This document shows, piece by piece, positions 27,819 through 36,698 of a DNA stretch of 64,000 nt (positions are counted from its first letter, which is position 1; every line of letters begins with the position of its first letter). Location of the stretch: assembly GCA_003152015.1 (NCBI GenBank), contig PLZF01000013.1, positions 1 through 64,000 on the forward strand, read 5' to 3'. The notes under the pieces are model-generated. The model had not been told where the DNA came from, did no database searches, and saw only the letters and a program-made list of their open reading frames with translations. The DNA is from Acidimicrobiaceae bacterium. Lineage in GTDB: Bacteria; Actinomycetota; Acidimicrobiia; Acidimicrobiales; RAAP-2. The translations under genes and the position numbers were made by a program.

Positions 27819-28585
27819 GTCACTCCGCCGTAGCGCCGCTGGCGCCGCTGGAACTCCTGAATCGCCTCGAAGAGGTGGTGGCGCCGAAAGTCGGGCCAGA
27901 GCACCCCGGTGAACACCAGTTCGCTGTAGGCCAACTGCCACAGCAGGAAATTGGAGATCCGGTGTTCGCCCGAGGTGCGGATCATCAGGTCGGGGTCGGG
28001 TTGATCGGGGTAGTACAGGCGAGACCGGATGGCCTTCTCGTCCACCTTGGCCGCCGGGACCCCATCGGCCACCAACGAGCGCACCGCGTCGACAATCTCT
28101 GCCCGGCCGCCGTAGTTGAATGCCATGGTCAACGTCGACCGTCGGTTGCCGGCGGTGAGCTCTACCGACTCGTCCATGCGCTTCAGCACCCGCTTGGGCA
28201 CCCGCCAGTCCCTCCGGCCGGCGAATCGGATACGCACACCTTTGTCGTTCAATTCATCCCGTCGGCGCACCAGCAGACTCTCGTTGAACCCCATGAGGTA
28301 CCGGACCTCGTCCGCCGGGCGTCGCCAGTTCTCCGTAGAGAAGGCGTACATGGTGATCCACGGGATCCCCAGATCGAGCACTCCTTCCACCGCATCGAGC
28401 AGCGCTGCCTCCCCGGCGGCGTGGCCCTCGGTGCGCGGTAGTCCCCGACGACTGGCCCAGCGACCGTTCCCATCCATCACACAGGCCACGTGAACAGGGA
28501 TCGGACCGTCGGCGACATCAGATGCCACCAACAGGGTTGACTGGTTGATTTGGGCGCCATCGGCGCCGAAGACCTCCTGTTCCAC
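27815..28585 (-). CDS. uppS: Isoprenyl (undecaprenyl) diphosphate synthase
   Basis: A 256-residue cis-prenyltransferase that elongates farnesyl diphosphate to the C50-C55 lipid carrier of wall synthesis. Key blocks: VACVMDGNGRWASRRGLPRT (catalytic Asp, Asn, Arg), GHAAGEAALLDAVE, YAFSTENWRRPADEV (substrate-binding), and DLMIRTSGEHRISNFLLWQL with the LAYSELVF end. Length is typical. The extension before VPVHVACVMDG (EVFGADGAQINQSTLLV) is not conserved. First gene of the uppS-membrane protein-recO-hemW operon. Confidence 0.96.
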   Translation of the reverse strand: MEQEVFGADGAQINQSTLLVASDVADGPIPVHVACVMDGNGRWASRRGLPRTEGHAAGEAALLDAVEGVLDLGIPWITMYAFSTENWRRPADEVRYLMGFNESLLVRRRDELNDKGVRIRFAGRRDWRVPKRVLKRMDESVELTAGNRRSTLTMAFNYGGRAEIVDAVRSLVADGVPAAKVDEKAIRSRLYYPDQPDPDLMIRTSGEHRISNFLLWQLAYSELVFTGVLWPDFRRHHLFEAIQEFQRRQRRYGGVT

Positions 28586-28688
28586 CCTGCGAACCTATCC
28601 CGTCTACTGCCCCATCTGTGCCCGCCGGCACGCCCGACGAAGGGTTCCCCGTCTTGAGCATCGCTCCTTGGCGCACTAGACCCTCTGC

Positions 28689-29447
28689 ATGTCCCCATGG
28701 GCCGCACTGGCAATCTTCGCGGCCGGGTTAGCGGCCGGCACGATCAATGTGATCGTGGGATCGGGATCGCTCATCACGTTTCCCACCCTGCTGGCTCTCG
28801 GGTACCCCCCGTTGTTGGCCAATGTTTCCAACAACGTGGGATTGGTCCCCGGAGCCGTGAGCGGCGCCTTCGCCTACCGACGTGAGTTGGACGGCCAGCG
28901 ATCGAGGGTGATCCGGCTCGGGACGGCGTCGCTGTTGGGGGGAGCGGCCGGCGCGGTGCTCCTCCTCGGGCTACCCGGCAACGTGTTCCGGTCCGCCGTT
29001 CCGTTCCTTATCTTTGTGGCCTGCGTATTGATGGCGCTACAGCCCCGTTTGGCCCACATCCTCGAACAGCGGGGCGACCGGAAGATCCACGGCGGGCCGA
29101 GTCTGTTCATCGGTGTGTTCTTGACCGGTGTCTACGGTGGTTACTTCGGAGCGGCACAGGGCGTCATCCTCGTCGCCCTCCTTGCCATCTTCGTCCATGA
29201 CGACCTGCAGCGGCTGAACGCCACCAAAAATGTCCTGGCCATGCTGGTCAATGGGGTGGCCAGCATCCTGTTCATCATCTTTTCGCCCCTGTCGTGGCCG
29301 GTGGTCGGCCTCATCGCCTCGGGGTCGATCATCGGAGGCCAGGTGGGTGCCCATATCGGTCGCCGGCTACCGGCCACCGTGTTGCGCTGGGTCATCGTCG
29401 TGGTCGGCCTGGTGGTCGCCACCATTCTCTCCATCGAGTGGTTGTGA
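28689..29447 (+). CDS. TSUP-family (TauE/SafE) membrane transporter
   Basis: A 252-residue integral membrane protein of the TauE/SafE family, which exports sulfite, sulfoacetate or other organosulfur anions. It has about seven to eight hydrophobic helices and the duplicated half motifs: GTINVIVGSGSLITFPTLLA (first half) and YGGYFGAAQGVILVALLAIF (second half), with ASGSIIGGQVGAHIGRRLP near the end. Start ATG 28689. It stands alone next to a divergent uppS operon. The transported anion cannot be inferred here, though the decayed sulfonate-type importer at 13 kb might be related in function. Confidence 0.9.
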   Translation: MSPWAALAIFAAGLAAGTINVIVGSGSLITFPTLLALGYPPLLANVSNNVGLVPGAVSGAFAYRRELDGQRSRVIRLGTASLLGGAAGAVLLLGLPGNVFRSAVPFLIFVACVLMALQPRLAHILEQRGDRKIHGGPSLFIGVFLTGVYGGYFGAAQGVILVALLAIFVHDDLQRLNATKNVLAMLVNGVASILFIIFSPLSWPVVGLIASGSIIGGQVGAHIGRRLPATVLRWVIVVVGLVVATILSIEWL

Positions 29448-29515
29448 GCAGTTCAACCCAGTTTCATGTGAGCGGGTCCAAACCGGCTCGAAAAGCCCCC
29501 AAGTAGGGTCGCGGA

Positions 29516-31573
29516 ATGGTCGATGTGGTGAGGGCGACACTTGCCCTGGTGGCCGCCTCGCTTCCCGGGGGCGGCGAGGCACGGGAAGGTCAGGCAGAGA
29601 TGGCCGGCGCGGTGGGCCGGGCACTCGGTTCCCGACGTCATTTGGTGGTGCAGGCGGGAACGGGAACGGGTAAGTCCCTGGCCTATCTGGTCCCGGCCGC
29701 CCTGTCCGGCGAGAAGGTGGTGGTGGCCACCGCCACCAAGGCGCTTCAGGACCAGTTGGCCGGCAAGGACCTGCCCATGGTGGCGGCAGCTGTCGGTGCG
29801 GAACTCACCTTCGCTGTCCTCAAGGGTCGGAGCAACTATCTGTGCCGCCAGCGCGCCTCCGAGGTCGGGGGCCACGGTGAGCAACTCAACCTCAGCACCG
29901 GGGCCATCGATCCTCCCGACGCCGACGACACCTTGACCCCGACCAGAGAGGAGGGGATTGCTGAACCCGGACGACTCGGCGACCAGGTACGGCGCTTACT
30001 GCGGTGGGCGGAGGACACCGCCACCGGGGACCGGGCCGAGCTTGACTTCGAGCCCCACTTCCGGGCGTGGGCCATGGTGTCGACAACCGCCCGCGAATGC
30101 CCGGGAGCATTCCGTTGCCCGTCGGGCCGGGAGTGCTTCGCCGAAGATGCCCGGAGCCGGGCGGCGGCGGCCGACGTGGTGGTGGTCAACACCCACCTGT
30201 ACGGAGCCCACCTGGCCAGTGGCGGTGCCGTGCTCCCGCCCCACGACATTGTGGTCTTCGATGAAGCCCACGAAGTTGAAGAGGTCATGACCGACAGTCT
30301 CGGGGTGGAGATCGGCCCCGGGCGATTCCGGGCCTTGGCCACTGGCGCTCGCGGGGTGGTGCAGGCCAGGTCGTCGGGATCTGACAACACCCTCGATCTG
30401 GTGGCCGAGGTGGCTGAGCACTTCCAACGGGTCCTCCTCCCCCTGGCCGGCACCCGAATTCCTCGCGGCGTGATCGTCGGAGTCGAGAGTGACAACGGTG
30501 ATGATGATCGCGGCGGTGCCGATGGCGGTGCCGATGCGGCCCAAACCGAAGACAGTGGGCCCAGCCTCAGCGAAGTGATCACCTTGGCCACCGGTCGGGT
30601 CGGACGCCTGGTCAGCCTGCTCCGCCAGGCGGAACGGGACGGGTCGGACAACGAGTCGACAGGTGAGAGGTCCCGACGCGACCGCCTGCTTTTAGCCGCT
30701 GGACACCTGTCCGATGACCTGACCAAGTTGACTTCGCTCACCGACGATGAGGTGGCCTGGGTGGACGGTGGTTCCCGATCACCCAGTCTGCGGGTCTCCC
30801 CCATCGACGTCGGGCCCCTGCTCACCGAGCGACTTTGGAGTGAGGTCACCGGCGTCCTGACATCGGCGACGGTGCCCATCGGTCTGGTGAAACGTTTGGG
30901 TCTCCCCGAAGACACCACCGACCAACTCGACGTGGGAAGCCCTTTCGACTATCGGGAACACGCCATGCTGTACGTGGCCAAGTCCATCCCCGACCGGAGG
31001 CGGCCCGAGTCCGAGCCCGCTATCCATACCGAGCTCGAGGCCCTCATCACCGCGGCCGGCGGTCGCACGTTGGCCCTGTTCACCAGTTGGCGGGCCATGC
31101 ATGCGGCCGTCGAAATACTGAGAGACCGCCTTCCGTTCCGAGTCTGGGCCCAGTCCGACCTGCCCAAACCCGCCCTGATCGAGGCCTTCCGGTCCGAGGA
31201 GTCCTCCTGCTTATTCGCCACCCTCGGGTTCTGGCAAGGGGTAGATGTACCGGGACGGACCCTCAGCCTGGTCACCATCGACCGGATCCCGTTTCCCCGT
31301 CCCGACGATCCGGTGCTCCAGGCCCGACGGGACCGGGCCGGCTCGGCTGCGTTCGGCGCCGTCGACCTGCCCCGCGCCGGGACCTTGCTGGCCCAGGGGG
31401 CCGGCCGATTGATCCGTTCGGCCGAAGACCGCGGGGTGGTGGCGGTCCTCGACAGCCGGCTGGCCACCGCCAGCTATCGAGGCGCACTCTTGGCCCGGGT
31501 CCCCCCGATGAAACGCTCGCTCGACCGGGACGAGGTCGAAGCCTTCCTCAAGGCGACGTTGGCTGACCCATAG
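29516..31573 (+). CDS. dinG: DinG-family ATP-dependent DNA helicase
   Basis: A 685-residue XPD/DinG-like superfamily-2 helicase. Motif I is QAGTGTGKSLAYLVPAAL, motif Ia VVVATATKALQDQL, motif II FDEAHEVEE, motif VI GAGRLIRSAEDRGV. The iron-sulfur cluster site is formed by Cys in LKGRSNYLCRQ and the CPGAFRCPSGRECF cluster. DinG unwinds 5'-tailed duplexes, D-loops and R-loops. A variable acidic insert (DNGDDDRGGADGGADAA) lies near residue 325. The ATG at 29516 follows a weak purine stretch. I did not find a clear LexA box upstream. Confidence 0.93.
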   Translation: MVDVVRATLALVAASLPGGGEAREGQAEMAGAVGRALGSRRHLVVQAGTGTGKSLAYLVPAALSGEKVVVATATKALQDQLAGKDLPMVAAAVGAELTFAVLKGRSNYLCRQRASEVGGHGEQLNLSTGAIDPPDADDTLTPTREEGIAEPGRLGDQVRRLLRWAEDTATGDRAELDFEPHFRAWAMVSTTARECPGAFRCPSGRECFAEDARSRAAAADVVVVNTHLYGAHLASGGAVLPPHDIVVFDEAHEVEEVMTDSLGVEIGPGRFRALATGARGVVQARSSGSDNTLDLVAEVAEHFQRVLLPLAGTRIPRGVIVGVESDNGDDDRGGADGGADAAQTEDSGPSLSEVITLATGRVGRLVSLLRQAERDGSDNESTGERSRRDRLLLAAGHLSDDLTKLTSLTDDEVAWVDGGSRSPSLRVSPIDVGPLLTERLWSEVTGVLTSATVPIGLVKRLGLPEDTTDQLDVGSPFDYREHAMLYVAKSIPDRRRPESEPAIHTELEALITAAGGRTLALFTSWRAMHAAVEILRDRLPFRVWAQSDLPKPALIEAFRSEESSCLFATLGFWQGVDVPGRTLSLVTIDRIPFPRPDDPVLQARRDRAGSAAFGAVDLPRAGTLLAQGAGRLIRSAEDRGVVAVLDSRLATASYRGALLARVPPMKRSLDRDEVEAFLKATLADP

Positions 31574-31586
31574 GCGGTCGCCGACG

Positions 31587-32126
31587 TCACGCTCGTGAAA
31601 AGCGAGCTTCGACGTCGACCCCGGTCTGCATGTTGGTCATGCCCATCTTCTTCCAATGGATGCCCCACTGTGAACGGTCGATCTCCACCGAAGCCGTCAG
31701 GGTGAAACCGGTTTCGTCGACGTCGCTGATGGTGGCCTCACACGAAAACGGGTGGGACTGGCCGGCGATCGTCAACTCACCGTTGAAATGCAGCCGACCG
31801 TCGTTTCCCGCCGATACATCAGTAGCGATAAAGGTGATGTGGCAATTGGTGGTGGCATCGAAGAAGTCGGTCGAACGGAGGTGCTTGTCCCGCTTCGCAT
31901 TGTCGGTGTCGACCGAGGCGACGTCGATGACCATGCGTCCTGCGAGCGCACCGCCACCGTCGAGCGTTCCTTCACCGTGCACTTGGGTGAAACGACCTCT
32001 TGCCTTGATGAGTCCCCACAGGCTCGACGACCGGAACGCCACAGTTGTCTGTTCGGTGGCCAGAACCCACGTTCCGGCCAACGACCCGTCCTGCAGCCTG
32101 GTTGCGGCGTTCCGAGTATCTGCCAT
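31587..32126 (-). CDS. YceI-family lipid-binding protein
   Basis: A 179-residue YceI-type lipocalin-like barrel: GTWVLATEQTTVAFRSSSLW, GRMVIDVASVDTDNAKRDKH, LRSTDFFDATTNCHITFIAT, LTIAGQSHPFSCEATI and the Trp-rich end. Members bind isoprenoid chains such as polyprenyl compounds. No signal peptide is visible, so it is probably cytoplasmic, as in most actinobacterial copies. Convergent with dinG, 13 bp apart. Confidence 0.92.
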   Translation of the reverse strand: MADTRNAATRLQDGSLAGTWVLATEQTTVAFRSSSLWGLIKARGRFTQVHGEGTLDGGGALAGRMVIDVASVDTDNAKRDKHLRSTDFFDATTNCHITFIATDVSAGNDGRLHFNGELTIAGQSHPFSCEATISDVDETGFTLTASVEIDRSQWGIHWKKMGMTNMQTGVDVEARFSRA

Positions 32127-32208
32127 GGTCGGTACGGCCTCCCGTTGTCATTTCGGACAACCGTTGATGTGCGGCGCCGGACTTGTGTTCCCACCGTAGG
32201 GATCGGAC

Positions 32209-33171
32209 TCAGAAACCCAGGCGGTCGAGCGCGTCTTCACGGTGTTGCCATCGCTTCTCCACCCGCACGAACAGCTCCACAAAGGCGCCCGGCGGCATCT
32301 GTTCCCGCACCGCCATGCCCACCTCTTTCAGGGTGGAGCCACCCTTGCCGATCACGATTCCCTTTTGGGAATCCCGCTCGACCAGAATTTCGCAACGCAC
32401 CCGCGGCCACTCCCATTCGGTCACCCGGCAGGCGATGCTGTGGGGAAGTTCGTCCTCCACCCGAAGCAACAGCTGCTCGCGGACCAAGTCAGCTACCCAA
32501 AATGCCTCGGCCACATCAGTGACCATTCCCTCGGGGTAGTAACGAGGGCCCTCGGGCATCCGCGCCAGGACAGCATCGACCAGAGCATCCACGCCGTCAC
32601 CAACAGCTGCGGAGATGGGAAAGTACTCCACCGGAACCGGAGAAGAACCGTGTTGCTCGGCGAGCGAATTGATGACCTCGGAGACAGCGGTGAGGTGGGT
32701 GAGCACGCCGTTGCCGTCCACCCGGTCGATCTTGTTCACCACTACCAGCAGGGTGGGCTGGCCCTGGACATCGCCACCGGGGACCCCGAGCTCACGTTCC
32801 ATGGCGGCCGTGCGCGCCAGCGAACGAACCCGCCGGCTCGCCTGGGTGAGCACCATCCTGTCCCCGGGCCCTATGGCGCCGGTGGCTTCGACCATGGCGA
32901 TGACGACATCCACGTCATCCATCGACGATGACGCCGAATCGTTCATGCGTTCACCCAGGGCGGTGCGGGGCTTGTGAAGTCCGGGCGTGTCGACAAACAC
33001 CACTTGGGCGCCGGGACGGTTGAGCACTCCCCGCACCTGGGATCGGGTGGTATTGGGGCGGGGCGAGGTGATGGTCACCTTGGTCCCGACGATTCGGTTG
33101 ATCAGGGTCGACTTCCCTACATTGGGACGGCCGACCACCGCGGCGAAACCGGAACGGAACTGAACCGTCAC
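32209..33171 (-). CDS. era: GTPase Era
   Basis: A 320-residue ribosome-maturation GTPase binding the 3' end of 16S rRNA. G1 is GRPNVGKSTLINRIVG, G2 is TRSQVRGVL, G3 is DTPGLH, G4 is VNKIDRVD and G5 is FPISAAVGDGVDAL. The KH domain contains IVIGKGGSTLKEVGM. A modest insertion (TAAMERELGVPGGDV) precedes G4. It overlaps the CorC-like gene upstream by four bases (ATGA), and is the last gene of the phoH-ybeY-corC-era chain. Confidence 0.96.
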   Translation of the reverse strand: MTVQFRSGFAAVVGRPNVGKSTLINRIVGTKVTITSPRPNTTRSQVRGVLNRPGAQVVFVDTPGLHKPRTALGERMNDSASSSMDDVDVVIAMVEATGAIGPGDRMVLTQASRRVRSLARTAAMERELGVPGGDVQGQPTLLVVVNKIDRVDGNGVLTHLTAVSEVINSLAEQHGSSPVPVEYFPISAAVGDGVDALVDAVLARMPEGPRYYPEGMVTDVAEAFWVADLVREQLLLRVEDELPHSIACRVTEWEWPRVRCEILVERDSQKGIVIGKGGSTLKEVGMAVREQMPPGAFVELFVRVEKRWQHREDALDRLGF

Positions 33172-34478
33172 TCCCCCTCCGCGGTTTGTGGAACCAGCGG
33201 AACGATCCGGACCCGCTCAATGCGCCGTCCCTTCACCCGGTCAGCCACCAAGCGCATCCTGGCCACCTCGACCGACTCTCCTTGTTCGGGGACGTGGCCG
33301 AGGAGATCGAAGAGGAGGCCGCCCATCGTGTCCCACGCCCCCGTAGGCAAATTGGCATCGAACAATTCGTTGGCCTCGGTCACCACCATGCGACCACTGA
33401 CTGTCGCCCCACCCCCCGGGAGATACTCCACCGGTGGCTCCTCCACATCGAACTCGTCGACGATTTCGCCAACCAACTCCTCGATCAGATCCTCCAGGGT
33501 GACCAGTCCGGCGGTTCCGCCATACTCATTGACCACCACGGCCAAATGAAACTTGTTCGCCTGCATCTCCCGCATAAGGGCCGCCACCCGTTTTGTCTCG
33601 GGGACAAAGTGGGGAGTTCGAACATGCAACCCCACCAAATCTGCCTCATGGCCGGAACGCACGGTCCTGATCAGATCCTTGGTGTAGACGATTCCCACCA
33701 CATCATCGACACCTTTTTCGAGAACCGGAAGCCGGCTGAACCCCACTGCCAACGCCTCCACCAGGACGCTCTCTGCGCTTTCATCGGCCTCCACGGTGAC
33801 CATGTCCGGGCGGGGGACCATGACCTCGCGAACCACCGTGTCGCCAAACTCGATGATCGAGTGGATGAGCTCGCGCTCCTCCGTCTCGATGACGTCGTCC
33901 TCGAGGGCCACATCGGCCATGGCCAACAGCTCTGACTCCGTCACATCCGAGCCGTGGCCCAGACTGCCTTCGCCGATGAGCAAGTTGGCCAATCCGATCA
34001 ATGCTCCCGATGCGACGCGGACAGGCCAGAACCCCACCAAGGCCGAGACCAGGGGGGCGCTGAAGAGCGCGGCCCTCTCAGGGTGGTGGACGGCCCAGTT
34101 CTTCGGCACCGCCTCACCCAGCACGAAGATGACGACAATCTCGAAGACCATGGCCGCCGCTACGCCCCAGGCGCCGAACCAACCCGAAGCCAGGATTCCC
34201 ACCAGGGTCGCCACCACCAACTGGCAGATGAGCACCAGCAGGAGCACCGGATTGAGAAAACCCTGAGGATTATCAGTCAGCCGCTCGAGTACCTTCGCCC
34301 CGCGGCGACCCTCGTCAACCAGAGCCGCGGCCTTGGCCCGGCTCATCCTGACCAGGCTGGTCTCGGCCAGGGCCAGCAGCGCGGAGGCCGCCAGCAGAAC
34401 CACCACGACCAACAACACCACCCCGTCAATGGGTGAGAAGCCTTGGGCGGCCAACAGCGAAATTGGACCAGGCGTCAT
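33168..34478 (-). CDS. CNNM/CorC-type membrane protein with CBS pair
   Basis: A 436-residue CNNM-family protein (HlyC/CorC type), implicated in Mg/Co homeostasis. Order: N-terminal DUF21 membrane domain with SALLALAETSLVRMSRAKAA and three further helices (VFEIVVIFVLGEAVPKNWA), two CBS motifs (VREVMVPRPDMVTVEADESA, VGIVYTKDLIRTVRSG), and the C-terminal CorC_HlyC domain (VVNEYGGTAGLVTLEDLIEE). In actinobacteria this gene is regularly between ybeY and era, as here; both junctions are 4-bp ATGA overlaps. Confidence 0.94.
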   Translation of the reverse strand: MTPGPISLLAAQGFSPIDGVVLLVVVVLLAASALLALAETSLVRMSRAKAAALVDEGRRGAKVLERLTDNPQGFLNPVLLLVLICQLVVATLVGILASGWFGAWGVAAAMVFEIVVIFVLGEAVPKNWAVHHPERAALFSAPLVSALVGFWPVRVASGALIGLANLLIGEGSLGHGSDVTESELLAMADVALEDDVIETEERELIHSIIEFGDTVVREVMVPRPDMVTVEADESAESVLVEALAVGFSRLPVLEKGVDDVVGIVYTKDLIRTVRSGHEADLVGLHVRTPHFVPETKRVAALMREMQANKFHLAVVVNEYGGTAGLVTLEDLIEELVGEIVDEFDVEEPPVEYLPGGGATVSGRMVVTEANELFDANLPTGAWDTMGGLLFDLLGHVPEQGESVEVARMRLVADRVKGRRIERVRIVPLVPQTAEGE

Positions 34479-34981
34479 GACGTCACGCGGTAGTACTGGG
34501 CCAGGAGCTGTTGTTCGCGTTGCTCCATTCGCTCGGCTTCGGCTTCGACCTCGTGATCCATCCCCAGGAGATGGAGGATTCCGTGCACCACCAACAGCGC
34601 CAGTTCGTCCTCGAAGCTCGCACCATGTTCCACCGCGTTGCGGGCCGCCACCGCAGGACAGATCACCACGTCGCCGAGTAAGAGAAAACGGTCGCTGTCG
34701 GTCTCGATGGATCCGGGGCCGGTGCCACCTTGGTCGGGAGAACGACCACTGCGTTCCACCTCGTCTTCGATCGGGAACGAGAGTACATCGGTGGGACCGG
34801 ACTTACCCAGAAAGCGCTCGTTGAGCGCGGCGATGGACTGCTCGTCCACGAACAGCAGGGAAACTTCGGTATCGCTGGTGATCCCTTCGGCCATCAGTGC
34901 CGCCCGGGCCAACTCCGACCAGCGATCGACGGCTACCGGTTGGTCCGCTTGTTCGTCGGCGGCGTAAATATCAACGCTCAT
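34475..34981 (-). CDS. ybeY: Endoribonuclease YbeY
   Basis: A 168-residue zinc endoribonuclease for 16S rRNA 3'-end maturation and ribosome quality control. It carries the catalytic HGILHLLGMDH motif (H-x3-H-x5-H) and the upstream FLGKSGPTDVLSFPIEDE block. A linker insertion (SGRSPDQGGTGPGSIETDSD) sits between them and is not typical. ATG 34981 (MSVDIYAADEQ) is chosen; an in-frame extension overlaps phoH by 110 bp and has no family residues. The start overlaps the phoH stop by 11 bp and the stop overlaps the corC-like gene by four. Confidence 0.94.
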   Translation of the reverse strand: MSVDIYAADEQADQPVAVDRWSELARAALMAEGITSDTEVSLLFVDEQSIAALNERFLGKSGPTDVLSFPIEDEVERSGRSPDQGGTGPGSIETDSDRFLLLGDVVICPAVAARNAVEHGASFEDELALLVVHGILHLLGMDHEVEAEAERMEQREQQLLAQYYRVTS

Positions 34982-35969
34982 GAAGCGCACCTGCGGTCGG
35001 GCTCGCGGCAGGGGCCGGCGACCCCGACTCGCGCTCGTAGGCGGCAACGATGTCAGCCACAACGCGGTGGCGGACCACATCCCGCTGGGTCAGGTGGACG
35101 AACGCCAGGTCCTTCACGCCGGACAGCACCGGTTCCAGTCCGACCAATCCTGATCGTCCTCCGGGAATGTCGATCTGGGTGACGTCGCCGGTGATCACCG
35201 CTTTGGAGCCGAAGCCGATGCGGGTAAGGAACATCTTCATCTGCTCGGGTGAGGTGTTCTGGGCCTCGTCGAGGATGATGAAACTCGAGTTCAACGTGCG
35301 CCCCCGCATGAAGGCCAACGGTGCCACCTCGATGGTGCCGCGGTCGAGGAGACGCTGCGACCCTTCTGGCTCGAGCAGGTCATGGAGGGCGTCATAGAGC
35401 GGACGCAGGTAGGGATCGACCTTGGCCATCAGGTCACCGGGCAGAAACCCGAGGCGCTCGCCGGCTTCGACGGCGGGACGGGTAAGGATGATCTTGCTCA
35501 CCTGGTGAGCCTGAAGCGCCTGCACGGCCAACGCCACGGCCAGGTAGGACTTGCCGGTTCCGGCCGGTCCAATCCCAAAGGTGACGACGTTGGAGGAAAT
35601 GGCGTCGGCGTACTGTTTCTGACCCGCCGTCTTGGGTCGAACCGCCCGGCCGCGGGATGACCTGAGCAGTTCCGCGGTCAGAACCTCCGAGGGTCGGACA
35701 TCATCGTGCATCATGTCGATGGTTCGTCTCACTTGGGCCGAATCGAGGGTTTGGCCGGCTTCGAGCATGATGATCATCTCCTCGAAGAGGCGACCGATGC
35801 GCTCGGCGTCGTCACCCCCGATGGTGATCTCATTCCCCCGAACCGAGATGTGCGCCCCCGGATTCTCGTCTTCGACCAGGCGCAGAAACTCATCCTGTTG
35901 ACCCAACAGGCCCGCCATCAGATGGTTGCCGGGAACGAGGATTTTGACCGGGGAAGATTCCACGTGCAC
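34971..35969 (-). CDS. PhoH-family ATPase
   Basis: A 332-residue cytosolic P-loop ATPase. It has an N-terminal KH-like segment (PGNHLMAGLLGQQDEFLRLV), Walker A GIGPAGTGKSYLAVALA, ILTRPAVEAGERLGFLPGDL, Walker B SFIILDEAQNTSPEQMKMFL and the sensor-like ITGDVTQIDIPGG. Family members partner with YbeY in RNA processing and growth under stress; the exact activity is unsettled. The start is uncertain: GTG 35969 or GTG 35963 fit the usual N-terminus, while GTG 36017 directly follows the HIT-gene stop with no gap and would add 16 residues. Confidence 0.93.
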   Translation of the reverse strand: MHVESSPVKILVPGNHLMAGLLGQQDEFLRLVEDENPGAHISVRGNEITIGGDDAERIGRLFEEMIIMLEAGQTLDSAQVRRTIDMMHDDVRPSEVLTAELLRSSRGRAVRPKTAGQKQYADAISSNVVTFGIGPAGTGKSYLAVALAVQALQAHQVSKIILTRPAVEAGERLGFLPGDLMAKVDPYLRPLYDALHDLLEPEGSQRLLDRGTIEVAPLAFMRGRTLNSSFIILDEAQNTSPEQMKMFLTRIGFGSKAVITGDVTQIDIPGGRSGLVGLEPVLSGVKDLAFVHLTQRDVVRHRVVADIVAAYERESGSPAPAASPTAGALHER

Positions 35970-36017
35970 TCTGGTCCCGACCCTACCAGCGGCCGGGGAG
36001 TGTGGGCCCTTACCCAC

Positions 36018-36377
36018 TCAGCCCGGGGGCCAGTCGAAGGTGCGGCCACCGAGCACATGGAGATGCAGGTGGGGCACTGAGTTGAGCGCGTCGGGACCAA
36101 CGTTGAAGACAAGCCGATAGCCACGGTCCTGTCCGCCGATGCCCTCGGCATTGGCGACCGCCTGACCGGCAAGGAGGAGCGCTGTCACATCGGCGGCGTC
36201 GTCAGCCGTCACCGTGGAGACATCGGTGATGTGCCGTTTCGGAACCACCAGGACGTGAACCGGTGCCGCCGGATTCATATCCCGAAACGCCACGGTTCGC
36301 TCATCAGATCGGACGATGTCAGCGGGGACGTCACCGGCCACGATTCTGCAGAAAAGACAGTCGGTCATCGACATCAT
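36018..36377 (-). CDS. HIT-family nucleotide hydrolase/transferase
   Basis: A 119-residue histidine-triad protein (Hint/PKCI type), acting on nucleoside phosphoramidates or adenylated compounds. The start MTDCLFCRIVAGDVPADIV contains the CxxC of this subgroup and the catalytic triad is HLHLHVLGG at the end. ATG 36377 overlaps the upstream stop (ATGA); an internal ATG at 36368 is the more conserved-looking start. The phoH-like gene follows immediately. Confidence 0.94.
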   Translation of the reverse strand: MMSMTDCLFCRIVAGDVPADIVRSDERTVAFRDMNPAAPVHVLVVPKRHITDVSTVTADDAADVTALLLAGQAVANAEGIGGQDRGYRLVFNVGPDALNSVPHLHLHVLGGRTFDWPPG

Positions 36378-36643
36378 CCCGCAGAAGCGGCTGGGCCGCT
36401 GTCCGAGGTTCCCCGGGACCTGGGGCTCCCCTTCAACTCGGGATACAGATGTTCGAGGCTTCCGGGCGAAATCCGGCTCTCTTCGATGAAGTGCACCACG
36501 TCAGCCTCCTGAAGGCGGATCACCCGTCCGAACTTGTAGGCGACAAGGTCTCCCTCGTCGATGAAGCGATAGAGGCTCCTCAGTGTAATTCCGAGGCGTT
36601 CTGATGCTTCTTTGGTACTTAACCAGGTGATCGGATCTGTCAT
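36374..36643 (-). CDS. Helix-turn-helix (excisionase/MerR-type) DNA-binding protein
   Basis: An 89-residue protein with a winged-helix DNA-binding domain of the excisionase family: WLSTKEASERLGITLRSLYR, FIDEGDLVAYKFGRVIRLQE, ADVVHFIEESRI. The rest is a Ser/Gly-rich tail. No integrase or phage gene lies nearby, and it is the first gene of the HIT-phoH-ybeY-corC-era chain (ATGA overlap with HIT), so it is a chromosomal regulator rather than a phage remnant. Target unknown. Confidence 0.88.
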   Translation of the reverse strand: MTDPITWLSTKEASERLGITLRSLYRFIDEGDLVAYKFGRVIRLQEADVVHFIEESRISPGSLEHLYPELKGSPRSRGTSDSGPAASAG

Positions 36644-36698
36644 GGTCTTTCAGTTATACCCGACCACGACGGGTGACCGACTTCGCCCACGTCCGGGT

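Noticed and set aside
36374-36643. Phage or integrative element suggested by the excisionase-like gene
   Set aside because: No integrase, attachment-site repeat or phage genes nearby; the gene is coupled to core genes by a 4-bp overlap.
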